IMG/VR virus record: IMGVR_UViG_3300005096_000132
Coordinates: 1-36,727 of that record
DNA from: a virus
Direction: 5' to 3' (one strand)
DNA length: 36,727 nt
Shown here piece after piece: positions 28,130-36,727 of the stretch. A program made the translations under genes and the position numbers. The stretch's first letter is position 1, and each line of letters starts with the position of its first letter. The notes below the pieces were generated by a model, which worked only from the letters and a program-made list of their open reading frames with translations, was not told the DNA's origin and made no database searches.

Positions 28130-30184
28130 ATGTCAAACGACCTAGAAACCAAAATCGTCATAAAAGCAGACGGACGGCAAGCCAGTAAGATCTTTGGCCG
28201 TTTGACGGGTTTAGGCAATCGTTTAGGTTCATCTCTTTTTAATTTAAAAACGGCTTTTATTGCTTTAAGTGGCGCTTTTGTCCTGGGCAGTTTTATCCGA
28301 GTCTCAGCGGCATTTGAGAAACTCGATATCCAATTAACCAGCCTGCAAGGAAGCGCCCTCGCCGGGAAAAAGGCAACAGAATGGATTAAAGCCTTTGCTC
28401 AAGAGGTGCCCCTCGGGATTCAAGAAGTGACCCGAAGTTTTGTTATGGCCCGTGCTTTTGGATTAGATCCAATGGACGGCACGATGCAAAAAATCGTTGA
28501 TACATCAGAAAAATTAGGCGGTGGAATTGAGCGATTGACTAGCATTACGAGGGCTATTGGGCAAATGTGGACAAAAACAAAAATCCAGGCCCAGGAAATG
28601 AATCTACAATTAACTGAGCAAGGTGTGCCCGCATGGGATCTACTTTCAAAAGCAATGGGGCTTAGCATCCCGGTTTTACAAAAAATGTCTGAAAAAGGCG
28701 AACTTGGCAGAGATGTCATTAAACTTTTGATTGATGAAATGGGCAGGTTTGGTGCAGGCGCGGCAAAAGCCAACATGACTACATATTTAGGATTATGGTC
28801 AAACTTTATAGACCAAATTAGCCTCGGGAGAGACGAATTTACCCGCGCCGATCGCGGTCTCTTTAATTTTGTAAAAGGGGGCTTGGCTGCGGGAATCGCA
28901 AAACTCACAGAATTTCGCACATCAGGCCAACTCGATAAATGGGGTCAGGGCGTTGGCGACACAATGCTCCGGGCTGTCGAAAGCGTATTGCTCGGCACGG
29001 CCGTAATTACCAGTGCTTTACAGCCTATTTTTGATGTTGTTTTTAAAGGTATCAATTCGGCAATGGCATTATTCAATAGTATGCCCGACTGGGCCAAACC
29101 GTTAGGCTTGATCGGTGCCATTATGCTGGGGCCAAAAGGTATTGCATTGGGAGTTTTGATTCTAGGTATTGTTGATCCCATCGCTGCGGGCGTTAAACGC
29201 GTGATCCGGACATTTAAAGGAGAACTTGGATCAGCCTTTGACCCTAAGCCAGTACAACAAACCAACTTTGCTTTAATGGATCTCGCAAACAGCAATCAGG
29301 GGCCATACAGTACTTTGGCGAAAACACTTTTAGAAATCAGAAAACATTTTGAAGCGATCAATAATCAAAAGCCAATAGACCCACCTAAAATCGCAAATGC
29401 AGGTAATTCTACAACTCCTGGTGCGATTGGCAACCTGCCAAGCCCTTCTATCAATTTACCGTCAGATCCTACAGCGGGTTTTGGGGATAATTTATCAAAC
29501 CTCAACTCTCAACAAGCGACTGTCGCAGGCCAAGTTTTAGACACAAATCAACAACTAACACAATCTTATCGTGATCAATTCACATCACTGCAAGCCGTGA
29601 CCGGGGCACTGGGCCCCAGCATCGCCCGATATGAGCAACAAAATCGGGTTATGCAATTTGGGCAGCAACTCCAGCAAGGCGTCAACGGCGCATTACAACA
29701 ATATATTTTAGGTCAATCCAAACTCGGCCCTGCACTTAAAGCCGCCACCGCGCAGGCTCTAGCGAGCGTGGCGGCTCGCGCTGCTGTTGAGGCGCTCTAT
29801 ATGACCGGTGTTGGTCTGGCAGCTCTGACGCCATGGGGCGCAGCTTTATATGGTCCGGCCTCGAACTGGTTTATAGGTGCCGCAACAATGGCGGCAGTTG
29901 CTGGAGTTACAGGCATCGCCGCCCGTGGGCTTTCTGGCGGCACAAGCGCTTCGCGTGCACCAGTGCCCGTAACGAATTCACCGGGCACCGTGTCAACGGG
30001 GGCTATAAATAATCAAAACCAGGGGGGTACGCAAATTACACTGATTATTGAGAATCGAGCTTTAAATCCAGAAGCGACAGATTGGAGTTTGGTCGCTGAA
30101 AATATCGCTGAAGCTTTAGGCGATAAAATCCAAAATTCAAACGGACAACTCGGAAATGTGCAAATCCAATTTGCAAGGACATAA
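28130..30184 (+). CDS. Tape measure protein
   Basis: The product is 684 residues. The N-terminus matches tape-measure N-terminal domains (KIVIKADGRQASKIFGRLTG, FEKLDIQLTSLQGSA, LGLDPMDGTMQKIVDTSEKLGG, then KIQAQEMNLQLTEQGVPAWDLLSKAMG). Hydrophobic helices (about 315-350 and 560-600) and glutamine-rich stretches follow. At about 1.5 angstrom per residue the tail would be near 100 nm. ATG 28130 depends on the G run of the repeat for its ribosome-binding site. Confidence 0.92.
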   Translation: MSNDLETKIVIKADGRQASKIFGRLTGLGNRLGSSLFNLKTAFIALSGAFVLGSFIRVSAAFEKLDIQLTSLQGSALAGKKATEWIKAFAQEVPLGIQEVTRSFVMARAFGLDPMDGTMQKIVDTSEKLGGGIERLTSITRAIGQMWTKTKIQAQEMNLQLTEQGVPAWDLLSKAMGLSIPVLQKMSEKGELGRDVIKLLIDEMGRFGAGAAKANMTTYLGLWSNFIDQISLGRDEFTRADRGLFNFVKGGLAAGIAKLTEFRTSGQLDKWGQGVGDTMLRAVESVLLGTAVITSALQPIFDVVFKGINSAMALFNSMPDWAKPLGLIGAIMLGPKGIALGVLILGIVDPIAAGVKRVIRTFKGELGSAFDPKPVQQTNFALMDLANSNQGPYSTLAKTLLEIRKHFEAINNQKPIDPPKIANAGNSTTPGAIGNLPSPSINLPSDPTAGFGDNLSNLNSQQATVAGQVLDTNQQLTQSYRDQFTSLQAVTGALGPSIARYEQQNRVMQFGQQLQQGVNGALQQYILGQSKLGPALKAATAQALASVAARAAVEALYMTGVGLAALTPWGAALYGPASNWFIGAATMAAVAGVTGIAARGLSGGTSASRAPVPVTNSPGTVSTGAINNQNQGGTQITLIIENRALNPEATDWSLVAENIAEALGDKIQNSNGQLGNVQIQFART

Positions 30185-33100
30185 ATGTTAGCAATCCCCC
30201 CCAAAATGCAAAATGCTTTAGATTCAGGGATATTTGAGCCGGTTAAAACGGTCAAAATCGTGACGTCCGTTTTGGACGCGCCTGTGATAACAAATCAAAC
30301 GTTCGTAGATGTTTCAGGGAATTTGTCAAACGTTGCGCAAAAACGAAATATTGAACAAGCTTATCCAGATCCTTCGGCAACGGGAGCCTGGGTTGATGAG
30401 TTGCCTCTGATTACGGTCGCAACAAAGCGAAGTTATTCTACGGCCTATAACAAATACGAATATGAAAATGGAAGGCGTGATCTTGGCGTTTATATTACGG
30501 TTGAAACGGGAGAAGATATTCAGCAAGCTTCATCGATCGACAGCATTGTTTTTAAATTATCAAGAATAAATTCTAATTCACAAGTTGGCTGGATTTTAAA
30601 ATGCAGAGTTTATCAGTTGAACGATAAAGGAGAAGTTGTTAATTCTGCGGGAGAAAAGCCAAGGGGCTCAAATTATCTCGCAGAAAGTGAAACTACGTAT
30701 GCTTTAGAGACTTTGGGTGTTCAATATGCTGGTGTAGCTGAATATGAGTTCTTTTTTCGGTCAAATCTAATCGGTTTTAATCCAGGTGCGCGTATTGTAC
30801 TTGGAATGATCATGCAGCCGATAAATGGCACTGTTTTGGAAGCATCGGGATTTAATAGTGCTGGGTTTATATGGTGGTCAACGGAAATTCTGCCTGCGAG
30901 TGGTTTGCGAGGATTGGGAAGCATAGAACCATCTCCTAATGGAGATAGTTTAAAATCTTTTAACCCAATATTCGGGGATTTGACACCTTCTGTTCGCATC
31001 AACATGCTTTCATATGATTCTACTCCTTCGCCTACTTTGCAAATTCAATTCGATGTTGGGGAAACGCCAACAAAGACAGGATCGTGGTCAATACAAGATA
31101 CACCTGCTGCAATGATCAACCCTATCTCGGGAAATCGAGAAGAAACTTCGATCTCTTATAATGCTTGGGCCGGAAATACATTAGGAGCTAAAACGGTCAA
31201 TCTCGGGGCGATTGACCCGTCAGACATTGCGTCCCTTACAATCACAACGCTACGGCAATACTATGTGCTCGAAGGCGTTTTTGCATCGACCCCCAATGGG
31301 TTACGCACCCATCAATTTAATGCTGCGAATCCTGTTTTTCCGAAAGACACGTTATTGATCTCGAATAAAAAACTCCCTTTTCCGAGTGATGTTGCTTTGG
31401 GAAAAACTTCATCAATTTCGACTTCACTCGATATTAAAACCCGACTTACAAAACGCGGGGATTTTTCGTTTGATGTGTTCGATATCGACGGGGTAATTCG
31501 ACGGAATTTAATTCAATCGCATTTAATAAACTTACCGACCGAATATCGGTTAGGGCATTATCCAAATGCTACGTCTGAAGATGATCTCCTACTGCTTTTT
31601 TCCGGAAAATTATCGGATATTCCAAAGCACAAAAAAGGAATTTTATCATTTAAGGCCCAAGATTATAGTACTGATCTCGATGTTAAAATTCCGAGGGTTG
31701 ACACAGGCAAGCTAAATATCGATCGCACAAAGATAAGGCGAACAACAAAAGGCGATACTTTGGTCAACACAATGTTGAAAATCATTGGCCCTGAATCCCG
31801 AATACTTTCTCGCTATGTTCGGAGACCGACATTTACGGCTCTTGAGGCACATTTAAAGGCCAGTGATGTAAAAACGCTTTGGATCTCAGCCAAAGTATTT
31901 AAAGAAGAGACAGAAGCAAGGAAAGAGCTTCAATACTTGTTGGAAATTACTGGGGCGTACTTAGTCCCTCAAGAGGATGGTGTGCTCTCGATTATTATCT
32001 TTCCACGTCTCGATACTCCCGTTGCGATATGGGATGATTCGGTTATTGGAATTGGTGATTTTCAAAAATCCGGTCTGAAAAAAACCATTGTTAATCTTTG
32101 TTTTGTCGAATATGACCTTTACGGCGATGGCGAGCTATCTGGTCTTATTGGTAGTAATGATCGAGCCGCTCAAAATGATCTTGCTCCGGGAGCAGAACAG
32201 CACTTAGCGGATAGAATCATAAGCACAGGGGGCTATCTTGGAGACGAACAAAGTTTTAATGGAAAAACGCTTGGGGGACGCATCGCAAATCGCGAAGTTT
32301 CCCATAAAAAGTATGGCATTATTCCTTATGCTTGCGAAACAGGGTTAAACCAAATCGCGGTGCAAGTCGGTGATTTTATCAGCCTTACAACGGATGTTTA
32401 TATACGGAAGGGTGTTTTGGGTGCTGATAGGGTCAATTTTATGCCAACCCGCAAAACCATTTTAGAGGATGAGGGGAAAATCGCTTGGGATTTGGCCGAA
32501 GCAATTTCTGTCGGGAATGACCCAACAGCGATTTTTACCGCAGCACCGACGATTGGACTTCCTACACTTAATGTGCAGATCGATGCTAGTGCAAGCCATG
32601 ATAATAATCCAAGTGCTATTCCTATCGGTTCTCTGATCAAAATCGAAGTTGACTGGGATTATAATGGCCGCAATTTTATTGCGACCTATACTGATGATGT
32701 TCTGCCGCTTACAATGACAGCAAATAATAATTATGGGAGCACGTCGGTCGGAATAAAACGCATCGCTGTGCGTGTGACGAATAGCATCGGGGGCGAACAT
32801 ATTGCGACAACTGGACAAGCTGGTATGCCGCCAGATATCCGCGTGCTTGGTGTTCCATTTGCGTCAATCAGCGTACTGTATGCCGACCCTAATCTCCCAT
32901 CAATCGCTCAGCTCCGATCAATCAGCAATGGTGTAACCGGTACGATCATTTTAATTGAGTGGGATATTGGCCACGATGGTGTGACTTTTATCGCTGATGA
33001 GGTTGGGGAAACGATTTCAATTCCGCTTCTTCCTTCTGCTTTATTGGTCGCCCTTCGCGCGACAGACGAGGATGGGAATACAACTATTGCAACGGTCACG

Positions 33101-34105
33101 CTCCCTGCATCAGCAAAAGCAATTACGCCAGGAGTAGATGTCATTTCGATTCTGACTTCGCAATGGCGAGATTTAGTCCAGCCAAAAGCAAGAAGGGTTA
33201 GAGCCTTAGTTGCACGCGGAAGGACGATTCTGGGTGTTGGAGACCCAGGGGGTGATCCAGACGCTTATATTATAAAATCACTTGATGGAGAAGGATGGCT
33301 AGAAAAACCAAATCCCAGAGGGGCATTTTTAAGCGGGATAGCAGATAACGGAGCAACTACCATTTCTGTCGGCGCTTCACACGGGTCAGGAGCATACATC
33401 ATTTCATCAACAAATCTTGGGGAGTCTTGGATAGACAGACCCAATCCTCAAAATCTGAACCTGTACGATATCGCCAGTAAAGGTGATTTATTTTGCGCCG
33501 TTGGTCAAAACGATGGAACACGGCCGTATGTTGTTACGTCACTAAATCAAGGCGTTAGCTGGGCACAACAAACGGCTGGACTAAGTGTCAACCAGCAATT
33601 AAATGGGGTAACCCGACATAAGGATCGGCTCATCACAGTTGGCAACCATGATGGCACCCATGGGAGTATTTATACTTCTGATAATGATGGCATAACATGG
33701 ATTAGGCGTTTAAATGGTGTCGCAGCAACCCTCTTTGATGTGGCCTCTGATGGAGACCGTGTTGTAGTCGCAGTGGGTGTTTCTATCGGTGTAGGCCCTG
33801 TAACAATTTTGCGATCAGAAGACAGTGGGGATACTTGGTCATTGCAGCCAACAACTGTGTTTGGACAGCTAAATAGTGTCATTTTCAATGGCTACATTTT
33901 CTTAGCTTGTGGATGGCGAGATTCTGGCATCACTGGGTATATATCGGGCTCTAGAGACGGTAAAACCTGGTGGACTCGGGATACTGGTGTGGCAAGCTTA
34001 TCTCAGTTTGATTGTGGTGTTTGGAACGGGGCTAAATTCGTTGCATCAGGGTTTAAAAATCCTGGGACTCAACTTTTAATGTCTTCATTGTCAATGATAA
34101 ATTAA
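30185..34105 (+). CDS. Tail hub protein fused to PKD-like and Asp-box beta-propeller domains
   Basis: The product is 1306 residues, starting directly after the tape measure stop. Residues about 1-760 look like tail distal/hub protein (KKLPFPSDVALGKTSSISTS, FDVFDIDGVIRRNL, LLLFSGKLSDIPKHKKG, KTIVNLCFVEYDLYGDGELSG). Residues about 775-885 form a PKD-like domain (DASASHDNN, KIEVDWDYNG), with a second Ig-like domain to about 980. From about 1030 six Asp-box-like repeats occur (SLDGEGW, STNLGESW, SLNQGVSW, SDNDGITW, SEDSGDTW, SRDGKTW), one per blade of a propeller. The propeller probably binds surface glycans. Confidence 0.8.
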   Translation: MLAIPPKMQNALDSGIFEPVKTVKIVTSVLDAPVITNQTFVDVSGNLSNVAQKRNIEQAYPDPSATGAWVDELPLITVATKRSYSTAYNKYEYENGRRDLGVYITVETGEDIQQASSIDSIVFKLSRINSNSQVGWILKCRVYQLNDKGEVVNSAGEKPRGSNYLAESETTYALETLGVQYAGVAEYEFFFRSNLIGFNPGARIVLGMIMQPINGTVLEASGFNSAGFIWWSTEILPASGLRGLGSIEPSPNGDSLKSFNPIFGDLTPSVRINMLSYDSTPSPTLQIQFDVGETPTKTGSWSIQDTPAAMINPISGNREETSISYNAWAGNTLGAKTVNLGAIDPSDIASLTITTLRQYYVLEGVFASTPNGLRTHQFNAANPVFPKDTLLISNKKLPFPSDVALGKTSSISTSLDIKTRLTKRGDFSFDVFDIDGVIRRNLIQSHLINLPTEYRLGHYPNATSEDDLLLLFSGKLSDIPKHKKGILSFKAQDYSTDLDVKIPRVDTGKLNIDRTKIRRTTKGDTLVNTMLKIIGPESRILSRYVRRPTFTALEAHLKASDVKTLWISAKVFKEETEARKELQYLLEITGAYLVPQEDGVLSIIIFPRLDTPVAIWDDSVIGIGDFQKSGLKKTIVNLCFVEYDLYGDGELSGLIGSNDRAAQNDLAPGAEQHLADRIISTGGYLGDEQSFNGKTLGGRIANREVSHKKYGIIPYACETGLNQIAVQVGDFISLTTDVYIRKGVLGADRVNFMPTRKTILEDEGKIAWDLAEAISVGNDPTAIFTAAPTIGLPTLNVQIDASASHDNNPSAIPIGSLIKIEVDWDYNGRNFIATYTDDVLPLTMTANNNYGSTSVGIKRIAVRVTNSIGGEHIATTGQAGMPPDIRVLGVPFASISVLYADPNLPSIAQLRSISNGVTGTIILIEWDIGHDGVTFIADEVGETISIPLLPSALLVALRATDEDGNTTIATVTLPASAKAITPGVDVISILTSQWRDLVQPKARRVRALVARGRTILGVGDPGGDPDAYIIKSLDGEGWLEKPNPRGAFLSGIADNGATTISVGASHGSGAYIISSTNLGESWIDRPNPQNLNLYDIASKGDLFCAVGQNDGTRPYVVTSLNQGVSWAQQTAGLSVNQQLNGVTRHKDRLITVGNHDGTHGSIYTSDNDGITWIRRLNGVAATLFDVASDGDRVVVAVGVSIGVGPVTILRSEDSGDTWSLQPTTVFGQLNSVIFNGYIFLACGWRDSGITGYISGSRDGKTWWTRDTGVASLSQFDCGVWNGAKFVASGFKNPGTQLLMSSLSMIN

Positions 34106-34118
34106 AGGATAAAAACAA

Positions 34119-35567
34119 ATGCCGGGGCCTACACTTTATATTAAAAATGCGTTAAAAGCAGCACTTGATGGTTTGGGAGACGGAACGGTTTATGCCTCTG
34201 CAACGAGTGCAGTCCTAAATCAAAGCGATCGCACTTTTGTCTTATCCGGGTTTTCAATGATTGCCGATATTGGCGCAAATTCGGACAATAAATTTAATTC
34301 ATATCATCTTTATTTCCCAGTATCTAAAAATAAGTATTTGGTTGTTGGTTGGGTGGCATCGACAAATCGAGCGACGACATGGGAAACCCCGGCGTTAAAA
34401 GATACTGGGCCGTGTGAAATACGAAGTATTTTGGTTAATCAAAGCACTTCGGCGGGTAGCCCAGTTAATCGGTTAGCTGATGGTAGTCGTAATTCTAATT
34501 GGGTGTCCGAATCGAATGATTCGAATTTGATAGTTTCATTATTCAATCATATTCAAAATTCAGGGTTCGAATCTGGGAATTTATCCGGATGGTTCGCTTT
34601 TAGTGGAGCCCCAGCTATAAATGGTAACGCGATGGTTGGTCGGTATTACTTAAATATCCCACCCTTAGGACGTATTTGGAATATAAGCGAAGGGGGGATA
34701 CGCAAAGGAAAATATCGAATTTTATTTAAGGCAACAGCCGACATAAACAACCAAAGTCTTCAGGTGACTTTTTCTGGTCTGCGTGGGCTAAGAAATCTAG
34801 ATTTTTCAATCGCGTCAGTGTCGTCTGGAACTTTTTCTGGCAAAATTTGGACGCCTGAAATAAAAACGGTACAAGAATGGCATTTTGCCGATATTATTTT
34901 CAATAAAGATCATGATTCACGATTTTATACTCGATTCGATGATTTCATCGGATCAACTAATTTCTATATTGATGAAGTCAGTCTGTTTAATGTGATCAAT
35001 ATAGAAAGCATTATATCGTTTGATGATTTAGAAGAAAGTGGAAATGAATTCGAAATAATAGGATACAACGCTCCGCCAACACGATCGAACTTAGGCGCTG
35101 GCGATTCCACTACGCTTCTTCCCAGCACATCCGCGATTCCCAATGAAATTTTGGAATTCAACTCTGGCATTTTCCCTATTTACCAGGTGAAAATCGTGGA
35201 AAAAGAATGCTCAGAAATCCTTTTATGCGAAAAATGGGTACTTCCGAATAGCGCAGTCGTCCCATTCAACCCAGATGAAGCAGAATATATTGAAGATTTA
35301 ATGCGAACAAAATCTGGAATTGTCCATACGGTCCGCCACAATGTGTTTGCAATACGAGAGGGTATCTTTGAGGGTTTAAGCTCATCTGATTTAAACCGAT
35401 ATAAAAATGATTGGGAGCCAAATCACAAAAAAAATAAACATCCTTTTGCCGTCCAATGGGAGCCAGGAGAAGCCCCGCTGCTAATGGTCGACCATAGTAA
35501 AAGATCTGGATTACCTTTTTCTGGATCGTTGCCTGATTGGGCATTTAAATGGGAAGAAGTTTTGTAA
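34119..35567 (+). CDS. Tail fibre/receptor-binding-type protein with carbohydrate-binding-like domain
   Basis: The product is 482 residues. An N-terminal domain (to about 145) probably attaches to the tail. From about 150 the motif NSGFESGNLSGWFAFSG and later FYIDEVSLFN mark a CBM-type jelly roll found in many adhesins. The C-terminal 200 residues (CEKWVLPNSAVVPFNPDEA, then FAVQWEPGEAPLLM) are alpha/beta and not recognised. It follows the hub gene and should be a tip protein. AGGATAAAAACA lies before ATG 34119. Confidence 0.68.
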   Translation: MPGPTLYIKNALKAALDGLGDGTVYASATSAVLNQSDRTFVLSGFSMIADIGANSDNKFNSYHLYFPVSKNKYLVVGWVASTNRATTWETPALKDTGPCEIRSILVNQSTSAGSPVNRLADGSRNSNWVSESNDSNLIVSLFNHIQNSGFESGNLSGWFAFSGAPAINGNAMVGRYYLNIPPLGRIWNISEGGIRKGKYRILFKATADINNQSLQVTFSGLRGLRNLDFSIASVSSGTFSGKIWTPEIKTVQEWHFADIIFNKDHDSRFYTRFDDFIGSTNFYIDEVSLFNVINIESIISFDDLEESGNEFEIIGYNAPPTRSNLGAGDSTTLLPSTSAIPNEILEFNSGIFPIYQVKIVEKECSEILLCEKWVLPNSAVVPFNPDEAEYIEDLMRTKSGIVHTVRHNVFAIREGIFEGLSSSDLNRYKNDWEPNHKKNKHPFAVQWEPGEAPLLMVDHSKRSGLPFSGSLPDWAFKWEEVL

Positions 35568-35589
35568 TCTTAAGCAAAGACGAAGAGTA

Positions 35590-35720
35590 GTTTTAGGCGT
35601 TAGAGCGCCCAAAACCCCGTGATTAATGCACAGGACGGGATAACCCGCTACCCTCCGTACGCCTTACCGAGCGTAGAGGAAAAATAGCAGGGAGTCCCTC
35701 ACAAATCAACGGGAGAATCT
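35590..35720 (+). ncRNA. Structured leader RNA before the methylase
   Basis: Several hairpins follow one another: GTTTTAGGCG pairs CGCCCAAAAC (35590-35615); CCCGT pairs ACGGG (35616-35639); CCTC/TACGC pair GCGTA/GAGG (35652-35679), enclosed by CCCGCTA (35644-35650) pairing TAGC-A-GGG (35685-35692). GGGAGTCCC follows. The 159-base gap holds no gene. It may be a 5' leader that controls the methylase or a separate RNA; no known family is recognised. In Mu the modification gene mom is controlled through its message leader, which makes control here plausible. Confidence 0.6.
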
Positions 35721-35726
35721 TGTGCA

Positions 35727-36515
35727 ATGAACAGCTTTATAGGATATCTTGGTGGAAAATCAGGCCTTGCGGATACGATTATTCCTAAATTCCCAAAACA
35801 TACTTGTTATTGCGAAGTCTTTGCTGGTGCGGCATGGATTTTTTTTAAAAAAATGCCTTCCGATGTAGAAGTTATTAACGATATTAATTCCGATCTCGTC
35901 ACACTATACCGGGTAATTAAGAACCATCTTGATGAATTTGTCCGGTATTTTAGGTGGACACTTGCCGCACGGGATGAATTTGATCGGCTGTTAAAAGAAA
36001 ACCCCAAAACTTTAACGGACATTCAGCGTTCTGCAAGATTTTACTATTTGCTGAAAAGCAGCTACGGAAGTCGAGTCAAGAGCCCTTCTTTTGGATATGC
36101 TCCTAGCGCCAAACCAAGAATCAACATTTTAAGAATAGAAGAAGATCTATCAGCGGTGCATTTAAGATTGGCACAAGCCTATATAGAAAATCTTGGTTTT
36201 GCGAAACTTATTCAGCAGTATGATAGACCCGAAACGTTTTTTTACCTCGATCCCCCATATTGGGGATGTGAAGATGATTACGGAAAAGGTCTTTTTACTC
36301 AAAAAGATTTTGAAAATTTAAAGACCATTTTAACAGCAATTAAAGGTCGTTTTATGATGTCGTTAAATGATGTCCCTGAAGTCCGAAAAATCTTCAGCGA
36401 TTTTCAAATTGAAGAGGTACAAACGGTTTATAGTATAGGTAAGTTAAGTCAAAAAAATGCAAAAGAATTACTGATTATGAACTATATCCCCACAGATATT
36501 TTCAGCCATAGATAA
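35727..36515 (+). CDS. DNA adenine methylase, D12 class
   Basis: The product is 262 residues, typical size. The family motifs appear in order: GYLGGKSGL (6-14, AdoMet-binding), EVFAGAAWIFF (30-40), EVINDINSDLVTLYRVI (48-64) and the catalytic DPPY (175-178) in YLDPPYWG. Target site cannot be stated; GATC is usual for Dam relatives. It occupies the place of mom in Mu and would protect phage DNA from restriction. GGGAG is upstream of ATG 35727. It is the last gene before the right end. Confidence 0.92.
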   Translation: MNSFIGYLGGKSGLADTIIPKFPKHTCYCEVFAGAAWIFFKKMPSDVEVINDINSDLVTLYRVIKNHLDEFVRYFRWTLAARDEFDRLLKENPKTLTDIQRSARFYYLLKSSYGSRVKSPSFGYAPSAKPRINILRIEEDLSAVHLRLAQAYIENLGFAKLIQQYDRPETFFYLDPPYWGCEDDYGKGLFTQKDFENLKTILTAIKGRFMMSLNDVPEVRKIFSDFQIEEVQTVYSIGKLSQKNAKELLIMNYIPTDIFSHR

Positions 36516-36550
36516 CTTTGATGAAATCACAAAAATAAAAGAGGATCAAT

Positions 36551-36568
36551 CGCTCACGCTAAATGTCC
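36551..36568 (-). repeat. Right-end transposase-binding-type repeat R1
   Basis: CGCTCACGCTAAATGTCC is the reverse complement of the left-end repeat with one mismatch. Only one copy was found at this end, about 10 bases from the likely terminus. The 35 bases from the methylase stop to this site are AT-rich and empty. Confidence 0.75.
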
Positions 36569-36727
36569 TAAGCGCCCATCCCCCGCGACCGGTTACAAAG
36601 AATGTCCGTGGGCATTGGCTCGACCTCTGGTAGCGCCTCACTCAAACCCAGACTCGGATCAATGCTTGACACGCCATCGATACTAATATTAAACGTATTG
36701 TATTCAGTCCATGCTCCAAAACCTTCA
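36568..36727 (-). CDS. Partial host open frame cut by the right end of the prophage
   Basis: An open frame enters from the window edge and reads EGFGAWTEYNTFNISIDGVS... then PMPTDILCNRSRG, ending at a TAG formed by the first bases of the phage end. It looks like the truncated end of a host gene, but no family is recognised and the left flank (1-112) gives no convincing continuation. Confidence 0.35.
   Translation of the reverse strand, partial: EGFGAWTEYNTFNISIDGVSSIDPSLGLSEALPEVEPMPTDILCNRSRGMGA

Larger units (their letters stand above)
113..36578 (+). mobile_element. Mu-like transposable prophage (approximate limits)
   Basis: The region is bounded by inverted copies of GGACATTTCGCGTGAGC at 128 and 179 and its near-reverse complement at 36551-36568. 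Between them lie, in Mu order, a repressor, a Ner-like protein, a DDE transposase, a MuB-like ATPase, Gam, GemA, Mor, the gp27-gp36 type head genes, tail genes and a modification methylase. The exact ends are not certain: a TG at 113 and a CA at 36577 are the preferred termini because both are followed inward by CGCTT and then the transposase-site motif. I could not find a 5-base target duplication. The tail genes are siphovirus-type, as in B3/D3112 relatives. Confidence 0.9.

Noticed and set aside
34119-36515. Diversity-generating retroelement near the tail tip genes
   Set aside because: No reverse transcriptase and no template/variable repeat pair was seen; the non-coding RNA before the methylase shares no obvious stretch with the tail genes.
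1-36727. tRNA genes, rRNA genes or CRISPR array
   Set aside because: No cloverleaf, ribosomal RNA sequence or regularly spaced repeats with unique spacers were seen. The repeated elements are irregularly spaced and mostly paired inversely.

Overview
The window holds what looks like an essentially complete Mu-like transposable prophage of about 36.5 kb, running from roughly position 113 to roughly 36578, with about 110-150 bases of probable host DNA on each side. The replication and regulation genes are Mu-type: CI-like repressor, Ner-like regulator, DDE transposase, MuB-like ATPase, Gam, GemA and Mor. The head genes match the Mu gp27-gp36 series. The tail genes are siphovirus-type: tube protein, frameshifted assembly chaperone and tape measure, with no sheath. 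This is the organisation of B3/D3112-like transposable siphophages. The host cannot be named from the sequence. Lipobox and signal-peptide proteins, moderate GC and many G-rich interspersed repeats suggest a Gram-negative, probably environmental bacterium; that is inference.

Layout. 1-112: host flank. 113-595: left end, with two transposase-binding-type repeats and a repeated TCCTAACGAAC motif. 596-1531 (minus): repressor and an exported passenger protein. 1532-1584: switch with two face-to-face promoters. 1585-8647 (plus): early operon with Ner, transposase, a small zinc protein, MuB, a lipoprotein, a TSCPD protein, Gam and several zinc-ribbon proteins, mostly with overlapping stop and start codons. 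8642-10193: an integron-type cassette array. 10213-11113: GemA and Mor. 11217-16487: middle/late genes for small membrane proteins, fibre-like proteins and a DUF2730-like protein. 16474-25593: packaging and head genes, including an Acb2/Tad1-like anti-defence protein tucked between portal and minor head protein. 25635-35567: tail genes, ending in a very large hub/beta-propeller fusion and a carbohydrate-binding-type tail protein. 35590-35720: structured RNA leader. 35727-36515: DNA adenine methylase. About 36551-36578: right end.

The least expected feature is the block at 8642-10193. It contains three attC recombination sites (8642-8725, 9635-9723, 9879-9967), at least two damaged ones, and short genes whose stop codons lie inside R'' boxes. 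For one cassette the terminal R'' box is exactly complementary to the R' bases at its start, and for the last gene the same relation holds, as expected for integron cassettes. No integron integrase is present, so this is a cluster of attC sites without an integrase, placed in the early operon of a transposable phage and oriented to be read from the phage early promoter.

A second layer is a family of inverted-repeat (MITE-like) elements with ends AAATCCCC and GGGGATTT, present at ten loci. Several end a few bases before a start codon, so that their terminal G run can act as the ribosome-binding site. One full copy lies in frame inside the portal gene and a half copy inside the transposase gene. 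No peptidoglycan hydrolase was recognised.
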